Shown here: positions 34,373 through 42,422 of the stretch, one piece after another
Layout: each line of letters starts with the position of its first letter
Numbering within the stretch: position 1 is the stretch's first letter
Source of the DNA: Kushneria sinocarnis
GTDB taxonomy: Bacteria; Pseudomonadota; Gammaproteobacteria; Pseudomonadales; Halomonadaceae
NCBI RefSeq assembly: GCF_003633775.1
Contig: NZ_RBIN01000005.1
Location: 124,001 to 188,000, forward strand
DNA length: 64,000 nt
Direction of reading: 5' to 3'
Made by a program: the position numbers and the translations under genes
The notes under the pieces: generated by a model
Databases searched by the model: none
What the model saw: the letters and a program-made list of their open reading frames with translations, nothing else
What the model was told of the DNA's origin: nothing

Positions 34373-34984
34373 ATGCGCCAGCGTCTGATCACCGTTCTGC
34401 TTGCCTGCCTCTCGCTCTTGTCGCTGCCCCTTCAGGCCGATGCCGAGCCGTCCTCTCGTGCCCAGGTGGCCGAGCAGAAGGCCCGGGTACTGGAGAGAAC
34501 GGCTTCATCCGAGAGCACGGGCAGCGTGCCAGCCAGTGTCACCATTACCAGACAGGGGGTGCAGGCGGTCGACCCTGACGGCACCGCGCCGCTGGATGAC
34601 GCCATTACCTGCATGGCGCGTACCGTCTACTGGGAGGCGCGCGGCACCGATACCCGGGAGATGGAGGCCGTCGCCGAGGTGGTCATGAACCGGCTGGGCA
34701 GCCCGGAATTTCCCGATACCGTCTGTGGCGTGGTGCGCCAGGGTTCGGAACAGGGCAGCTGCCAGTTTTCCTGGTGGTGCGATGGCCGGCCGGATCAGGC
34801 CACCAGCGAGCAGGCGTATGCCTACTCCCGGGAGATCGCCCGGCGCGCGCTCAACGGCGATCTGCCACAGCGCACGCGCGGTGCCCTGTTCTTTCACCAT
34901 CGCGGCGTGTCACCCGCCTGGGCCGATCACTTTAAGCTCACCGTCAGCACCGAGGAGTTCATCTTCTACAAGCCAGGGGGGTGA
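34373..34984 (+). CDS. Secreted SleB-like cell wall hydrolase
   Basis: 203 aa. Signal peptide MRQRLITVLLACLSLLSLPLQADA, then about 50 disordered residues and a Hydrolase_2 domain: ITCMARTVYWEARGTDTREMEAVAEVVMNRL (with the catalytic Glu in YWEARG), SEQGSCQFSWWCDG and ALFFHHRGVSPAW. It would cleave peptidoglycan in the periplasm, probably in remodelling; in spore formers the family acts in germination, not relevant here. GGAG precedes ATG 34373. Single gene between the aldehyde dehydrogenase and a convergent pyrophosphatase. Confidence 0.86.
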   Translation: MRQRLITVLLACLSLLSLPLQADAEPSSRAQVAEQKARVLERTASSESTGSVPASVTITRQGVQAVDPDGTAPLDDAITCMARTVYWEARGTDTREMEAVAEVVMNRLGSPEFPDTVCGVVRQGSEQGSCQFSWWCDGRPDQATSEQAYAYSREIARRALNGDLPQRTRGALFFHHRGVSPAWADHFKLTVSTEEFIFYKPGG

Positions 34985-35008
34985 TGAGCAGCAGGGTGAG
35001 CGGGTGCC

Positions 35009-35548
35009 TCAGGTGCCCCCGTCATCCCGGCGCCCCCCTTCCAGCAACTGCTGCGCGGCTTCCGGTCCCTCGTAGCCATGCACATTCATCTCTCGATCAA
35101 GCATACGGTTATAGGAGAGAAAGAACTGCTCGATATCCCAGGCCAGCCCCTCGCGGGTCTCCTCCAGCCGGTCAACGCCGGCGTAGGCGCGGGAGAGATT
35201 GGCGACCGCAATCAGCCGGTCATTGCGTACCATCTCGCCACCCTCGTCCTGCTCGAGTTCGAGCACACCGATCAGGCGTGACTTGACCAGCGTGCCGGGC
35301 GGCACGGCGCCATCGAGCAGCAGGATCACGTCCATCGGGTCGCCATCGGCGCCGAGCGTGCCGGGAATGAAGCCGAAGCTGAACGGAAACAGCATCGCCT
35401 CGGGCAGTTCCAGCGACCACTGGAACAACCCGGTCGAGTGATCGAGATCGTATTTCTGGCGGCTGCCCTTGGGCGTTTCGATGATCACATTGATGTCGCC
35501 GCTGTCATCCACGGCTGCCATGCGCGCTACTGCATCCATCGGCATCAT
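35009..35548 (-). CDS. ppa: Inorganic pyrophosphatase (family I)
   Basis: 179 aa, family I length. It hydrolyses pyrophosphate with Mg. VIIETPKGSRQKYDLD, FPFSFGFIPGTLGADGDPMDVILLLD (metal Asp cluster) and LEETREGLAWDIEQFFLSYNRM are visible. It is more divergent from E. coli Ppa than a housekeeping copy usually is, so a second pyrophosphatase elsewhere is possible. The two adjacent ATG codons (35548, 35545) follow GGAG; the first is taken. Confidence 0.85.
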   Translation of the reverse strand: MMPMDAVARMAAVDDSGDINVIIETPKGSRQKYDLDHSTGLFQWSLELPEAMLFPFSFGFIPGTLGADGDPMDVILLLDGAVPPGTLVKSRLIGVLELEQDEGGEMVRNDRLIAVANLSRAYAGVDRLEETREGLAWDIEQFFLSYNRMLDREMNVHGYEGPEAAQQLLEGGRRDDGGT

Positions 35549-35640
35549 GAGCGTTCTCCGGTTCTGCAGGTCATCGGCACGGCATCTGCCCATACCCGGT
35601 CGATTCAGTCAGGTGCCCTGGCGGCACGCGTCCTGCAAAG

Positions 35641-36558
35641 CTAGCTGCTGTACGTCCTGAATGCCCGCATCCATTCGGCGAGATGGCGCAGCAGCCGGAG
35701 ACTGGCCTGCGGCTGACGCCGGCCGACCCGGGTGATCATGTGCGCCTGGGCGCTGCAGAAGGTGGCGCAGGCAATCGGCCGGGCCACCAGGCTGCCCGCC
35801 TCCAGCTCCCGGACCACGGCAAAGCGCGGCAGGATCGTGAGCTGCATGCCGGCCAGCACCGAGTGTCTGAGCACGGCCATGGAGTTGGTCTCGAGCGTCA
35901 CCTGCGGGCGCAGGGCGGCCTCGGCAAAGGCCTGATCGACCAGGGTGCGCACCCCGTGGCCGGGCCGCCATAGCGCCAGGGGAGTTTCGGCCAGCTGCGC
36001 CAGGGTGAGCGGCGCCTCCCCCCCGGCGAGCGGATGACCGGGCGGACACACCGCCATCAGCGGCTGCTCGCTGGAGTGCCAGAAACGCAGCTGGGGATGG
36101 ATGCGCTCGTGGAACATCAGCCCGATATGGGCCTGATCCTCGACCACCGCTTCGATGATGCCATCGGTGCCGGCCACCTCGACGTCGAGCCGGATGCCGC
36201 GATAGCGTTCGGCGAAGGACTTCAGCGGAGTATCAATGAGATCGCCGACAAAGCCCTCGCCCACCACCAGCGCGATGGTGCCGGCCTCGAGCCGCTGCTG
36301 CGCCTCGAGCCGCGCGATGAATTCATCATCCAGCGCACTGCGCTGGCGGCAGTAATCCAGCACCATCTCCCCGGTCGGCGTCGGCCGCATGCCCCGGGAG
36401 GTCCGCTCCAGCAGCGGCGCATCGAAGACGTCTTCCAGCAGGGCTATCTGACGGCTGACCGCGGAGGGGGCAATGTTCAGCCGGCTCGCGGCCCGCCGCA
36501 GCGACCCCGACTCGGCGGTAACCCGGAAATAGACCAGTCGCTGATGCGGAATATCCAT
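35641..36558 (-). CDS. LysR-family transcriptional regulator
   Basis: 305 aa. HTH region LVYFRVTAESGSLRRAASRLNIAPSAVSRQIALLED (about 8-43), then LERTSRGMRPTPTGE and an effector domain with VALVVGEGFVGDLI and ending RRHLAEWMRAF-like residues. Related to regulators of oxidative and aromatic-acid genes, but no specific relative is recognisable. ATG 36558 gives the family start. Divergent from the DUF2235 gene at 36798; the 240-base region between may hold its target promoter. Confidence 0.86.
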   Translation of the reverse strand: MDIPHQRLVYFRVTAESGSLRRAASRLNIAPSAVSRQIALLEDVFDAPLLERTSRGMRPTPTGEMVLDYCRQRSALDDEFIARLEAQQRLEAGTIALVVGEGFVGDLIDTPLKSFAERYRGIRLDVEVAGTDGIIEAVVEDQAHIGLMFHERIHPQLRFWHSSEQPLMAVCPPGHPLAGGEAPLTLAQLAETPLALWRPGHGVRTLVDQAFAEAALRPQVTLETNSMAVLRHSVLAGMQLTILPRFAVVRELEAGSLVARPIACATFCSAQAHMITRVGRRQPQASLRLLRHLAEWMRAFRTYSS

Positions 36559-36797
36559 GATGAACTGCCTGACGCTGTTGCCGTCATTAGTACACCCCAC
36601 CGGCAGCGGGTCAACGCTGCAGGCCGCCCCCCTCGCGAACGCCGCCGGGAGTAGCAAGACGACACATTTCGGGGCAGCCGGCAGCAGAGGTGACCAGCCC
36701 CGGCAGGATGACTACAGTCACTCAAGGGCCTGCTGCGCCGTGAGACGTGGCCGTGCCCACCGGTCAGTCCGTCATCCTTCCACCGTTCCGGAGCCCG

Positions 36798-37781
36798 ATG
36801 CGCAATATCGTCATCTGCTGCGACGGCACCGATCATCAGTTCGGTCGTTGCAATACCAACGTGATTCATCTGCTTCAGGCCCTCGAACGCCACTCACACG
36901 GTCAGAAGTTCTTCTACACCCCCGGAGTGGGCACCTTCGCGGCCCGCTTCTTCGGCCTCAACGTGGGCACCACGCTGGGCAGGCTGCTGGGCTCGGCGTT
37001 CGGTTACGGCATTCGCCAGAGTCTCGAACAGGCCTACCGCTATCTGATGAACGAGTACGAGGAGGGGGACCGGGTGTTCATCTTCGGCTTCAGCCGGGGC
37101 GCCTTCATCGCCCGCTCGCTGGCCTCGATGCTGGATGCCTGCGGGCTGCTCTACCCTCATCACGAGAACATGATCTCCACCGTCAGCGACTACTATCTGA
37201 ACAACGCATCGTTGGCACAGCTCGACGACTTCCGCCGGACCTTTACCCGGCCGTGCCCGCCCCATTTCGTCGGCGTCTGGGATACCATCGGCGCACTCGG
37301 CGTGCTGCTGTCGATGCGCCGGTTCCATACCGCGAAGCTGGCACCGGGAGTGGCCAATGCCTTTCATGCCGTCGCCATCGACGAGCGCCGCGGCCCCTTC
37401 GTGCCGGCACTGTGGGATGAGCACGACATCGGTGACGATCAGCATGTCGAGCAGGTCTGGTTTGCCGGCGTGCACGGCGATATCGGCGGCAGCTATCGCG
37501 AGCGCGGGCTTGCGGATATCGCCCTGCACTGGATGCTGGAAAAGGCCCGCGAGCGCGGTCTCGAGCTGACCGACAACGCCCTTGAGCAGCTAACGCCCGA
37601 TCCGCTGGGTACGCTGCATCACGGCCGAACCGGCTGGTGGCGGCTGCTCGGCCGCCACGTGCGCGAACTGCCCGAGGGCGCCAGGCTGCATCCAAGCGTG
37701 CACGAACGGCTGAGCGCCATGCCGGCGTATTCGCCGAGCAATCTGCCATCAGCGCGTCACGATCACGGCAGTGCCGACTGA
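36798..37781 (+). CDS. DUF2235-family alpha/beta hydrolase, second copy
   Basis: 327 aa. RNIVICCDGTDHQFG, VFIFGFSRGAFIARSLASML (nucleophile Ser) and WFAGVHGDIGGSYRERGLADIALHWML mirror the DUF2235 protein at 25909 along most of its length, but the base composition here is normal for the chromosome. GGAG lies before ATG 36798; a GTG at 36747 would add 17 residues. No signal peptide. A carboxylesterase gene follows after 32 bases, so the two may be co-transcribed. Substrate unknown. Confidence 0.83.
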   Translation: MRNIVICCDGTDHQFGRCNTNVIHLLQALERHSHGQKFFYTPGVGTFAARFFGLNVGTTLGRLLGSAFGYGIRQSLEQAYRYLMNEYEEGDRVFIFGFSRGAFIARSLASMLDACGLLYPHHENMISTVSDYYLNNASLAQLDDFRRTFTRPCPPHFVGVWDTIGALGVLLSMRRFHTAKLAPGVANAFHAVAIDERRGPFVPALWDEHDIGDDQHVEQVWFAGVHGDIGGSYRERGLADIALHWMLEKARERGLELTDNALEQLTPDPLGTLHHGRTGWWRLLGRHVRELPEGARLHPSVHERLSAMPAYSPSNLPSARHDHGSAD

Positions 37782-37813
37782 ATCACTCACGACCACACCA
37801 GGGGAGTTGCAAC

Positions 37814-39406
37814 ATGCAGGCAGTGCGCGGTGCGAGAGCGGGCATCATGATGATGCTGATGACCTTCGGCCTGTCATGTCAGGCCGCGGGCAGCGAATCG
37901 ACCACGGTCCGGGTCGACGGCGGCCTGATTCGCGGCGAGCAAGCCGATGGCATGAACGTGTTTCGCGGGATTCCTTATGCTGCCCCGCCGACGGGTGCCA
38001 ACCGCTGGCAGCCGCCGCAGCCGGTCCCCGGGTGGGCAGGCGTGCGTGATGCCACCCGCTTCGGGCCGAACTGCCTGCAAAAGCCGGTATCGGGCGATGA
38101 GGCGCCACTGCGCGGCGGCTATGCCGAGGACTGTCTCTATCTCAATGTCTGGCAGCCCCGGGATGAACGCTCCACCCATCCGGTCATGGTCTGGATTCAT
38201 GGCGGCGGCTACGTCAACGGCGGCAGCGCCTCACCGGTCTACGACGGCAGCGCCTTCGCCCGTGATGGCGTGGTGCTGGTCAGCCTGAACTACCGGCTGG
38301 GCCGGTTCGGCTTCTTCGCCCATCCGGCGCTGTCGGCAGACGGCGATGCGCCCGGCGGCAACTACGCGCTGATGGATCAGCTCGCGGCCCTTGAGTGGGT
38401 GCAGCGCAACATCGCGCAGTTCGGTGGCGACCCCGCTAACGTGACGATCGTTGGCGAATCCGCTGGTGGCGATGCCGTGCTCAACCTGGCGGCCTCGCCG
38501 GCGGCAGAGGGTCTGTTCCAGCGCGCGGCGGTGATGTCCGGAGGCGGGCGCGAGCTGTTCGGCCCGCGCCCCCGGCTCACCGAGGCCACCGACGAGATGC
38601 CCGGTGCCACCCGCGTGGGCGAGCGCTTTGCCCGGGCGCATGGCATTCAGGGCGATGACCGGGAGGCGGCGGCACGGTTGCGCCAGCTCTCCGGCGATGA
38701 GGTGGTCGGTGATCTCAACATGCTGACCCTGAACGGCACGGCACGGCGTACCTATGTGGGCGGTCCGATCGTGGATGGCGATATCGTCAGGGCCACGCCC
38801 GAGGAGCGCTACGGGGCAGGCGAGCAGCTGCAGGTACCGATGCTGATCGGCACCACCGACGCCGACCTCGGCTTCTTCCCGGCCGAATCGAAGGCAGCGC
38901 TGTTCGAGCGCTTCGGCGACCTCGCCGAGCAGGCGCGACAATATTATGATCCGACCGGCGATACCGATCTCGAGACCCTGATCAGCGAGATCGGCCGCGA
39001 CTGGACGATGACCGAGCCGGCGCGCTTCATTGCCAACCGGACCACCGCCGGCGGCCAGCCGACCTGGCGCTACCGTTTCGCGCATGTGGCCGAACCAAAG
39101 CGGGAGCAGTGGCCGGGCGCGCCGCACGCCACCGAACTGCCCTATCTCTTCGAGACGCTGCCGGCCCGCTTTGATGCCCGGGCGCTCAGCGACAGCGATC
39201 GGGCCACGGCTGCCGCCATGCACGACTACTTCGTCAACTTTGCCCGCGACGGCAACCCCAACGGCCCCGGCCTGCCGGAGTGGCCCCGCCACGATGCCGA
39301 GCGCGAAGCGCTGATGATCTTCGCCCGCCAGGGGGCACAGGCGCGCCCCGAACCGTGGCGTGACCGGCTGGACATGCTGCAGGCGTTGCGTCAGCGTGAC
39401 GAGTGA
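37814..39406 (+). CDS. Type B carboxylesterase, exported
   Basis: 530 aa. An N-terminal signal-like segment (about 1-26, with a possible lipobox-free cleavage after CQAAGS) precedes a full carboxylesterase type B domain: FRGIPYAAPPTG, EDCLYLNVWQP, WIHGGGYVNGG (oxyanion hole), VTIVGESAGGDAVL (nucleophile Ser) and the C-terminal His near GAPHATELPYLF. It would hydrolyse esters in the periplasm. GGGGAG precedes the ATG. Length and motifs fit the para-nitrobenzyl esterase group. Confidence 0.87.
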   Translation: MQAVRGARAGIMMMLMTFGLSCQAAGSESTTVRVDGGLIRGEQADGMNVFRGIPYAAPPTGANRWQPPQPVPGWAGVRDATRFGPNCLQKPVSGDEAPLRGGYAEDCLYLNVWQPRDERSTHPVMVWIHGGGYVNGGSASPVYDGSAFARDGVVLVSLNYRLGRFGFFAHPALSADGDAPGGNYALMDQLAALEWVQRNIAQFGGDPANVTIVGESAGGDAVLNLAASPAAEGLFQRAAVMSGGGRELFGPRPRLTEATDEMPGATRVGERFARAHGIQGDDREAAARLRQLSGDEVVGDLNMLTLNGTARRTYVGGPIVDGDIVRATPEERYGAGEQLQVPMLIGTTDADLGFFPAESKAALFERFGDLAEQARQYYDPTGDTDLETLISEIGRDWTMTEPARFIANRTTAGGQPTWRYRFAHVAEPKREQWPGAPHATELPYLFETLPARFDARALSDSDRATAAAMHDYFVNFARDGNPNGPGLPEWPRHDAEREALMIFARQGAQARPEPWRDRLDMLQALRQRDE

Positions 39407-39539
39407 CTCCCGCTGCCCGGGGCGGTCTCGCCGTCCCGGATGTCGTGGCGCTACATCCACCCCTGCCAGGGGTGAATCAAGCTGGCCCCCCGGGCGGCCG
39501 ATGAAGCGTTTGTAACTTCATGCAACAGGCGCTTCCCTC

Positions 39540-39794
39540 ATGAAACTCGACCGCTACCACGCCCAGGCCAACGAGCAGGAGTATCACGCGCTGCGTGCCC
39601 GCCTGCTCGAGGGCAACTACATTCACCAGATGTTTGTCCGGCTCGATCAGCTCGAGCGCGACTACCGTGAACTCCATCACGACTGCGAACAGGCCGGCGA
39701 GGTCTGGGCACGCTGCCCGCCCCGGCTCAAACAGCAGCTGCACGACTGCGGGCTGGGTGAGCTGCTCGATCGACTGGCCACACGTGCCGTCTGA
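39540..39794 (+). CDS. Small conserved-looking protein (84 aa)
   Basis: 84 aa, soluble, charged and helical: NEQEYHALRARLLEGNYIHQMFVRLDQLERDYRELHHDCEQAG suggests a long amphipathic helix or coiled coil. No family recognised. Codon pattern matches the chromosome, which supports it being real. It sits alone between the esterase and the flippase gene. Confidence 0.6.
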   Translation: MKLDRYHAQANEQEYHALRARLLEGNYIHQMFVRLDQLERDYRELHHDCEQAGEVWARCPPRLKQQLHDCGLGELLDRLATRAV

Positions 39795-39952
39795 GCTGCC
39801 GGCGCCCTGCCGGCCCCCTTGCCTGCCCGGGCCGACCGCCGTACATTCCTCGCCCCTGCACATCTGTACAACCGGACTTCTGGCATCATTCGGTTGTACA
39901 GGCTAGGGTCTGCTCAGCCATTTCACTTATCGGTCCGTGGTCCATTCGCAGC

Positions 39953-41239
39953 ATGAACAGGGCGCTACTCAATACCGGCTGGATTCTCACCGAGAAGGTG
40001 ATGTTTGCGCTGGCCGGCATCTTCATCAATGTCTATGTCGCCCGCTACCTGGGACCCGATGCCTTCGGTCTGATCGGCTTCTCCATGGCCATCGTGGCGC
40101 TGATCAGCCCGCTGGTGAAGCTGGGCAGCGAAAACGTGGTGTTCAACCGGCTGGTCCGCAACCAGCCCAGCGGCCTGCTGCTGCTGGAGACCTCGGGCAG
40201 GATTCGCGCCCTGCTGTTTGCCTGCATCGCCCTGCTGCTGACCGTGGGCGCGCTGTTCTACTTCGAGAGCCGCGAAGCGATCATCGTCTTCTGCATCCTG
40301 CTGTGGGGCAGCTTCTTCACCGCCAATGACATCTTCGCGGTTTTCTTCAATGCCCTGCTGAATGCCAAGTTCAACACCCTGGCCGGCAATATCGCGCTCG
40401 CCATCGGTGTGGTACTCAAGCTGGTGTTCATCAAGTTCGGCGGCAGCGTGATCTGGTTCGCCAGTGCCAACGTGGCGCAGTGGGCGGTCTCCTACGCCAT
40501 CAAGTGGCGGGTCTATCGCCGTCAGACCCGCGACCGGGTGCGTGACTTCAACGGCAAGAGCCGGCGCCATACCCGCCACCTGCTGAAGGTCGGCCTGCCG
40601 CTGGCCATCTCCAGCATCTCGATTGCCATCTACACCCGCACCGATCAGATCATGCTGGGGGCGATGGTGGATCAGACCCACGTGGGCTATTACAGCGCCG
40701 CCCTGACCCTCTCCCAGGGCTGGATGTTTTTGCCCATGGCGATCATCACCTCCTACATGGTGCGCATCAACGAAGCCGCCCGGCACAACGACCCTGCGCT
40801 GTTCGATCGCAAGGTGCGCAAGCTCTTCGCCATGGTGCTGTTCATTACCCTGGGGCCGGCGATCTTCATCGGGGTGCTGAGCGAGCCGCTGGTGGAACTG
40901 CTCTACGGGGCGGACTACGCACCGGCGGCCATGGTCCTGAGCATCACCGTGATCTCGTCGGTCTTTTCCGGGCTGGGCACCGCTGCGCACAGCGTGATCA
41001 CGGTGCTCGGCGGCTACGGTTTTCTGCTGCGCAAGATGATCGCGGTCAGCCTGCTCAACATCGGCCTCAACTATCTGCTGATTCCGCAGCTGGGGCTGAC
41101 CGGGGCGGCGCTGTCGACGCTGTGCGCCGAGATCCTGTCGGCATTCGTGCTCAATCTGCTCTACAGCCGGGGGCGGATCTTCCGTCTGCAGCTGGAAGTA
41201 CTGATGCCGCACAAACTGCGCGAGAGCCTGCGGGTATAA
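39953..41239 (+). CDS. Oligosaccharide flippase family protein (Wzx-like)
   Basis: 428 aa inner-membrane protein with about 12 to 14 helices, MATE/MOP superfamily. NTGWILTEKVMFALAGIFINVYVARYLGPDAFG is the standard Wzx/RfbX opening; ISIAIYTRTDQIMLGAM and the C-terminal NIGLNYLLIPQLGLTGAALSTL follow the family. It moves lipid-linked oligosaccharide across the membrane for surface polysaccharide or capsule. Followed after 34 bases by a CapA-like gene, forming a small polysaccharide unit far from the GT2/rfb genes at 6-13 kb. Confidence 0.87.
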   Translation: MNRALLNTGWILTEKVMFALAGIFINVYVARYLGPDAFGLIGFSMAIVALISPLVKLGSENVVFNRLVRNQPSGLLLLETSGRIRALLFACIALLLTVGALFYFESREAIIVFCILLWGSFFTANDIFAVFFNALLNAKFNTLAGNIALAIGVVLKLVFIKFGGSVIWFASANVAQWAVSYAIKWRVYRRQTRDRVRDFNGKSRRHTRHLLKVGLPLAISSISIAIYTRTDQIMLGAMVDQTHVGYYSAALTLSQGWMFLPMAIITSYMVRINEAARHNDPALFDRKVRKLFAMVLFITLGPAIFIGVLSEPLVELLYGADYAPAAMVLSITVISSVFSGLGTAAHSVITVLGGYGFLLRKMIAVSLLNIGLNYLLIPQLGLTGAALSTLCAEILSAFVLNLLYSRGRIFRLQLEVLMPHKLRESLRV

Positions 41240-41273
41240 TCGCCGCCTCATCGTTGCCTGAAAGGAATCCTGC

Positions 41274-42422
41274 ATGCCTGAACTGTTCGTCTGCGGCGAC
41301 GTGGTCAACGCCCACCATCAGGGCCAGCCCCTCTGCGATCCGGCACTGAGCGAGCAGATCCGTGCGGCCGACTACGCCATCTGCAATCTGGAGGCGCCGG
41401 TCAGCGGTCACGGCCAGCCGCTGCGCAAGTCCGGGCCGCACCTGAATCAGCCTGCCGGCGTGCTGTCACGGTTGCGCGAGGAGGGCTTCGATCTGATGCT
41501 GCTCGCCAACAACCACATCATGGATTACGGCGAGCCGGCCCTGCAGGCCACGCTGGAGGAGATTCGGCGTCTCGAGCTGGACAGCCTGGGCGCCGGACCC
41601 GATGCCGATAGCGCCTATCGGCCGCTGATCCGCCGCGTGGGTGATGTCACCGTCGGCATGCTCAACGCCTGCGAAGCCCAGTTCGGGGTACTCGATTTCA
41701 ATACGCCGTCGGACCAGGCGGGTTATGCCTGGCTGAACCACCCCCGCTTCGATCGCGCCCTGCTGGCACTGAAGCGGGCGTGCGATTTCGTGCTGGTGTT
41801 CGCCCACGCCGGCATGGAGCACTACTCCATTCCCCAGCAGGAGTGGCGCGAGCGCTACCGCCATCTCTGCGCGCTGGGCGCGGATGCGGTCATCGCCTGC
41901 CATCCGCACGTGCCCCAGGGCTGGGAGCGCCACGGCGACTCGCTGATCGTCTACAGCCTGGGCAACTTCCATTTCAATTCGCTCGGTACGCAGACGGGCG
42001 ATCGCCATCACAGCTACGCCCTGCGCCTGCAGCTCGAGCGCGGCGCGCCGATCGGCTTCACACCGGTCTTTCATCACAACCGCGACGGCGTGGTGGTGCT
42101 CTCCGAGGAGACCGAGCGCATCGACCTCGACGAGCTCTGCCGGCAGCTCAATGCCGATGAGTATCAGCGGCGTCACGAGGCCATGAGCCTCGAAGTCTAT
42201 CGCACCGTCATCCGCGGCCAGCTCACCCGCTCGCTGCTGGCCCTGCCCAGCGACGGCACCCTGCGTGGCACCCTGAAGGAGACAGCCGCCACCCTGCTGG
42301 GCCGGCGGCGCGGCTTCGATCGCACCACCCAGCAGCTGCACCTGACCCGCAACGAGACGTACTACTACGCCACCCGCCACGCACTGGAGCTGCTCAGCCG
42401 CTCCGGCCAGCCTGCCCGCTGA
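41274..42422 (+). CDS. CapA/PgsA-family metallophosphatase-like protein
   Basis: 382 aa. LFVCGDVVNAH, ICNLEAPVSG, LLANNHIMDYGEPALQATL and the late AVIACHPHVPQGWE and YSLGNFHF are the CapA family metal and active-site motifs, related to calcineurin-like phosphatases. Family members take part in poly-gamma-glutamate or capsule synthesis. No signal peptide or membrane anchor is evident, unlike PgsA. AAAGGAATCC precedes the ATG. The last 29 bases overlap the convergent FUSC gene. Linked to the flippase upstream. Confidence 0.83.
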   Translation: MPELFVCGDVVNAHHQGQPLCDPALSEQIRAADYAICNLEAPVSGHGQPLRKSGPHLNQPAGVLSRLREEGFDLMLLANNHIMDYGEPALQATLEEIRRLELDSLGAGPDADSAYRPLIRRVGDVTVGMLNACEAQFGVLDFNTPSDQAGYAWLNHPRFDRALLALKRACDFVLVFAHAGMEHYSIPQQEWRERYRHLCALGADAVIACHPHVPQGWERHGDSLIVYSLGNFHFNSLGTQTGDRHHSYALRLQLERGAPIGFTPVFHHNRDGVVVLSEETERIDLDELCRQLNADEYQRRHEAMSLEVYRTVIRGQLTRSLLALPSDGTLRGTLKETAATLLGRRRGFDRTTQQLHLTRNETYYYATRHALELLSRSGQPAR

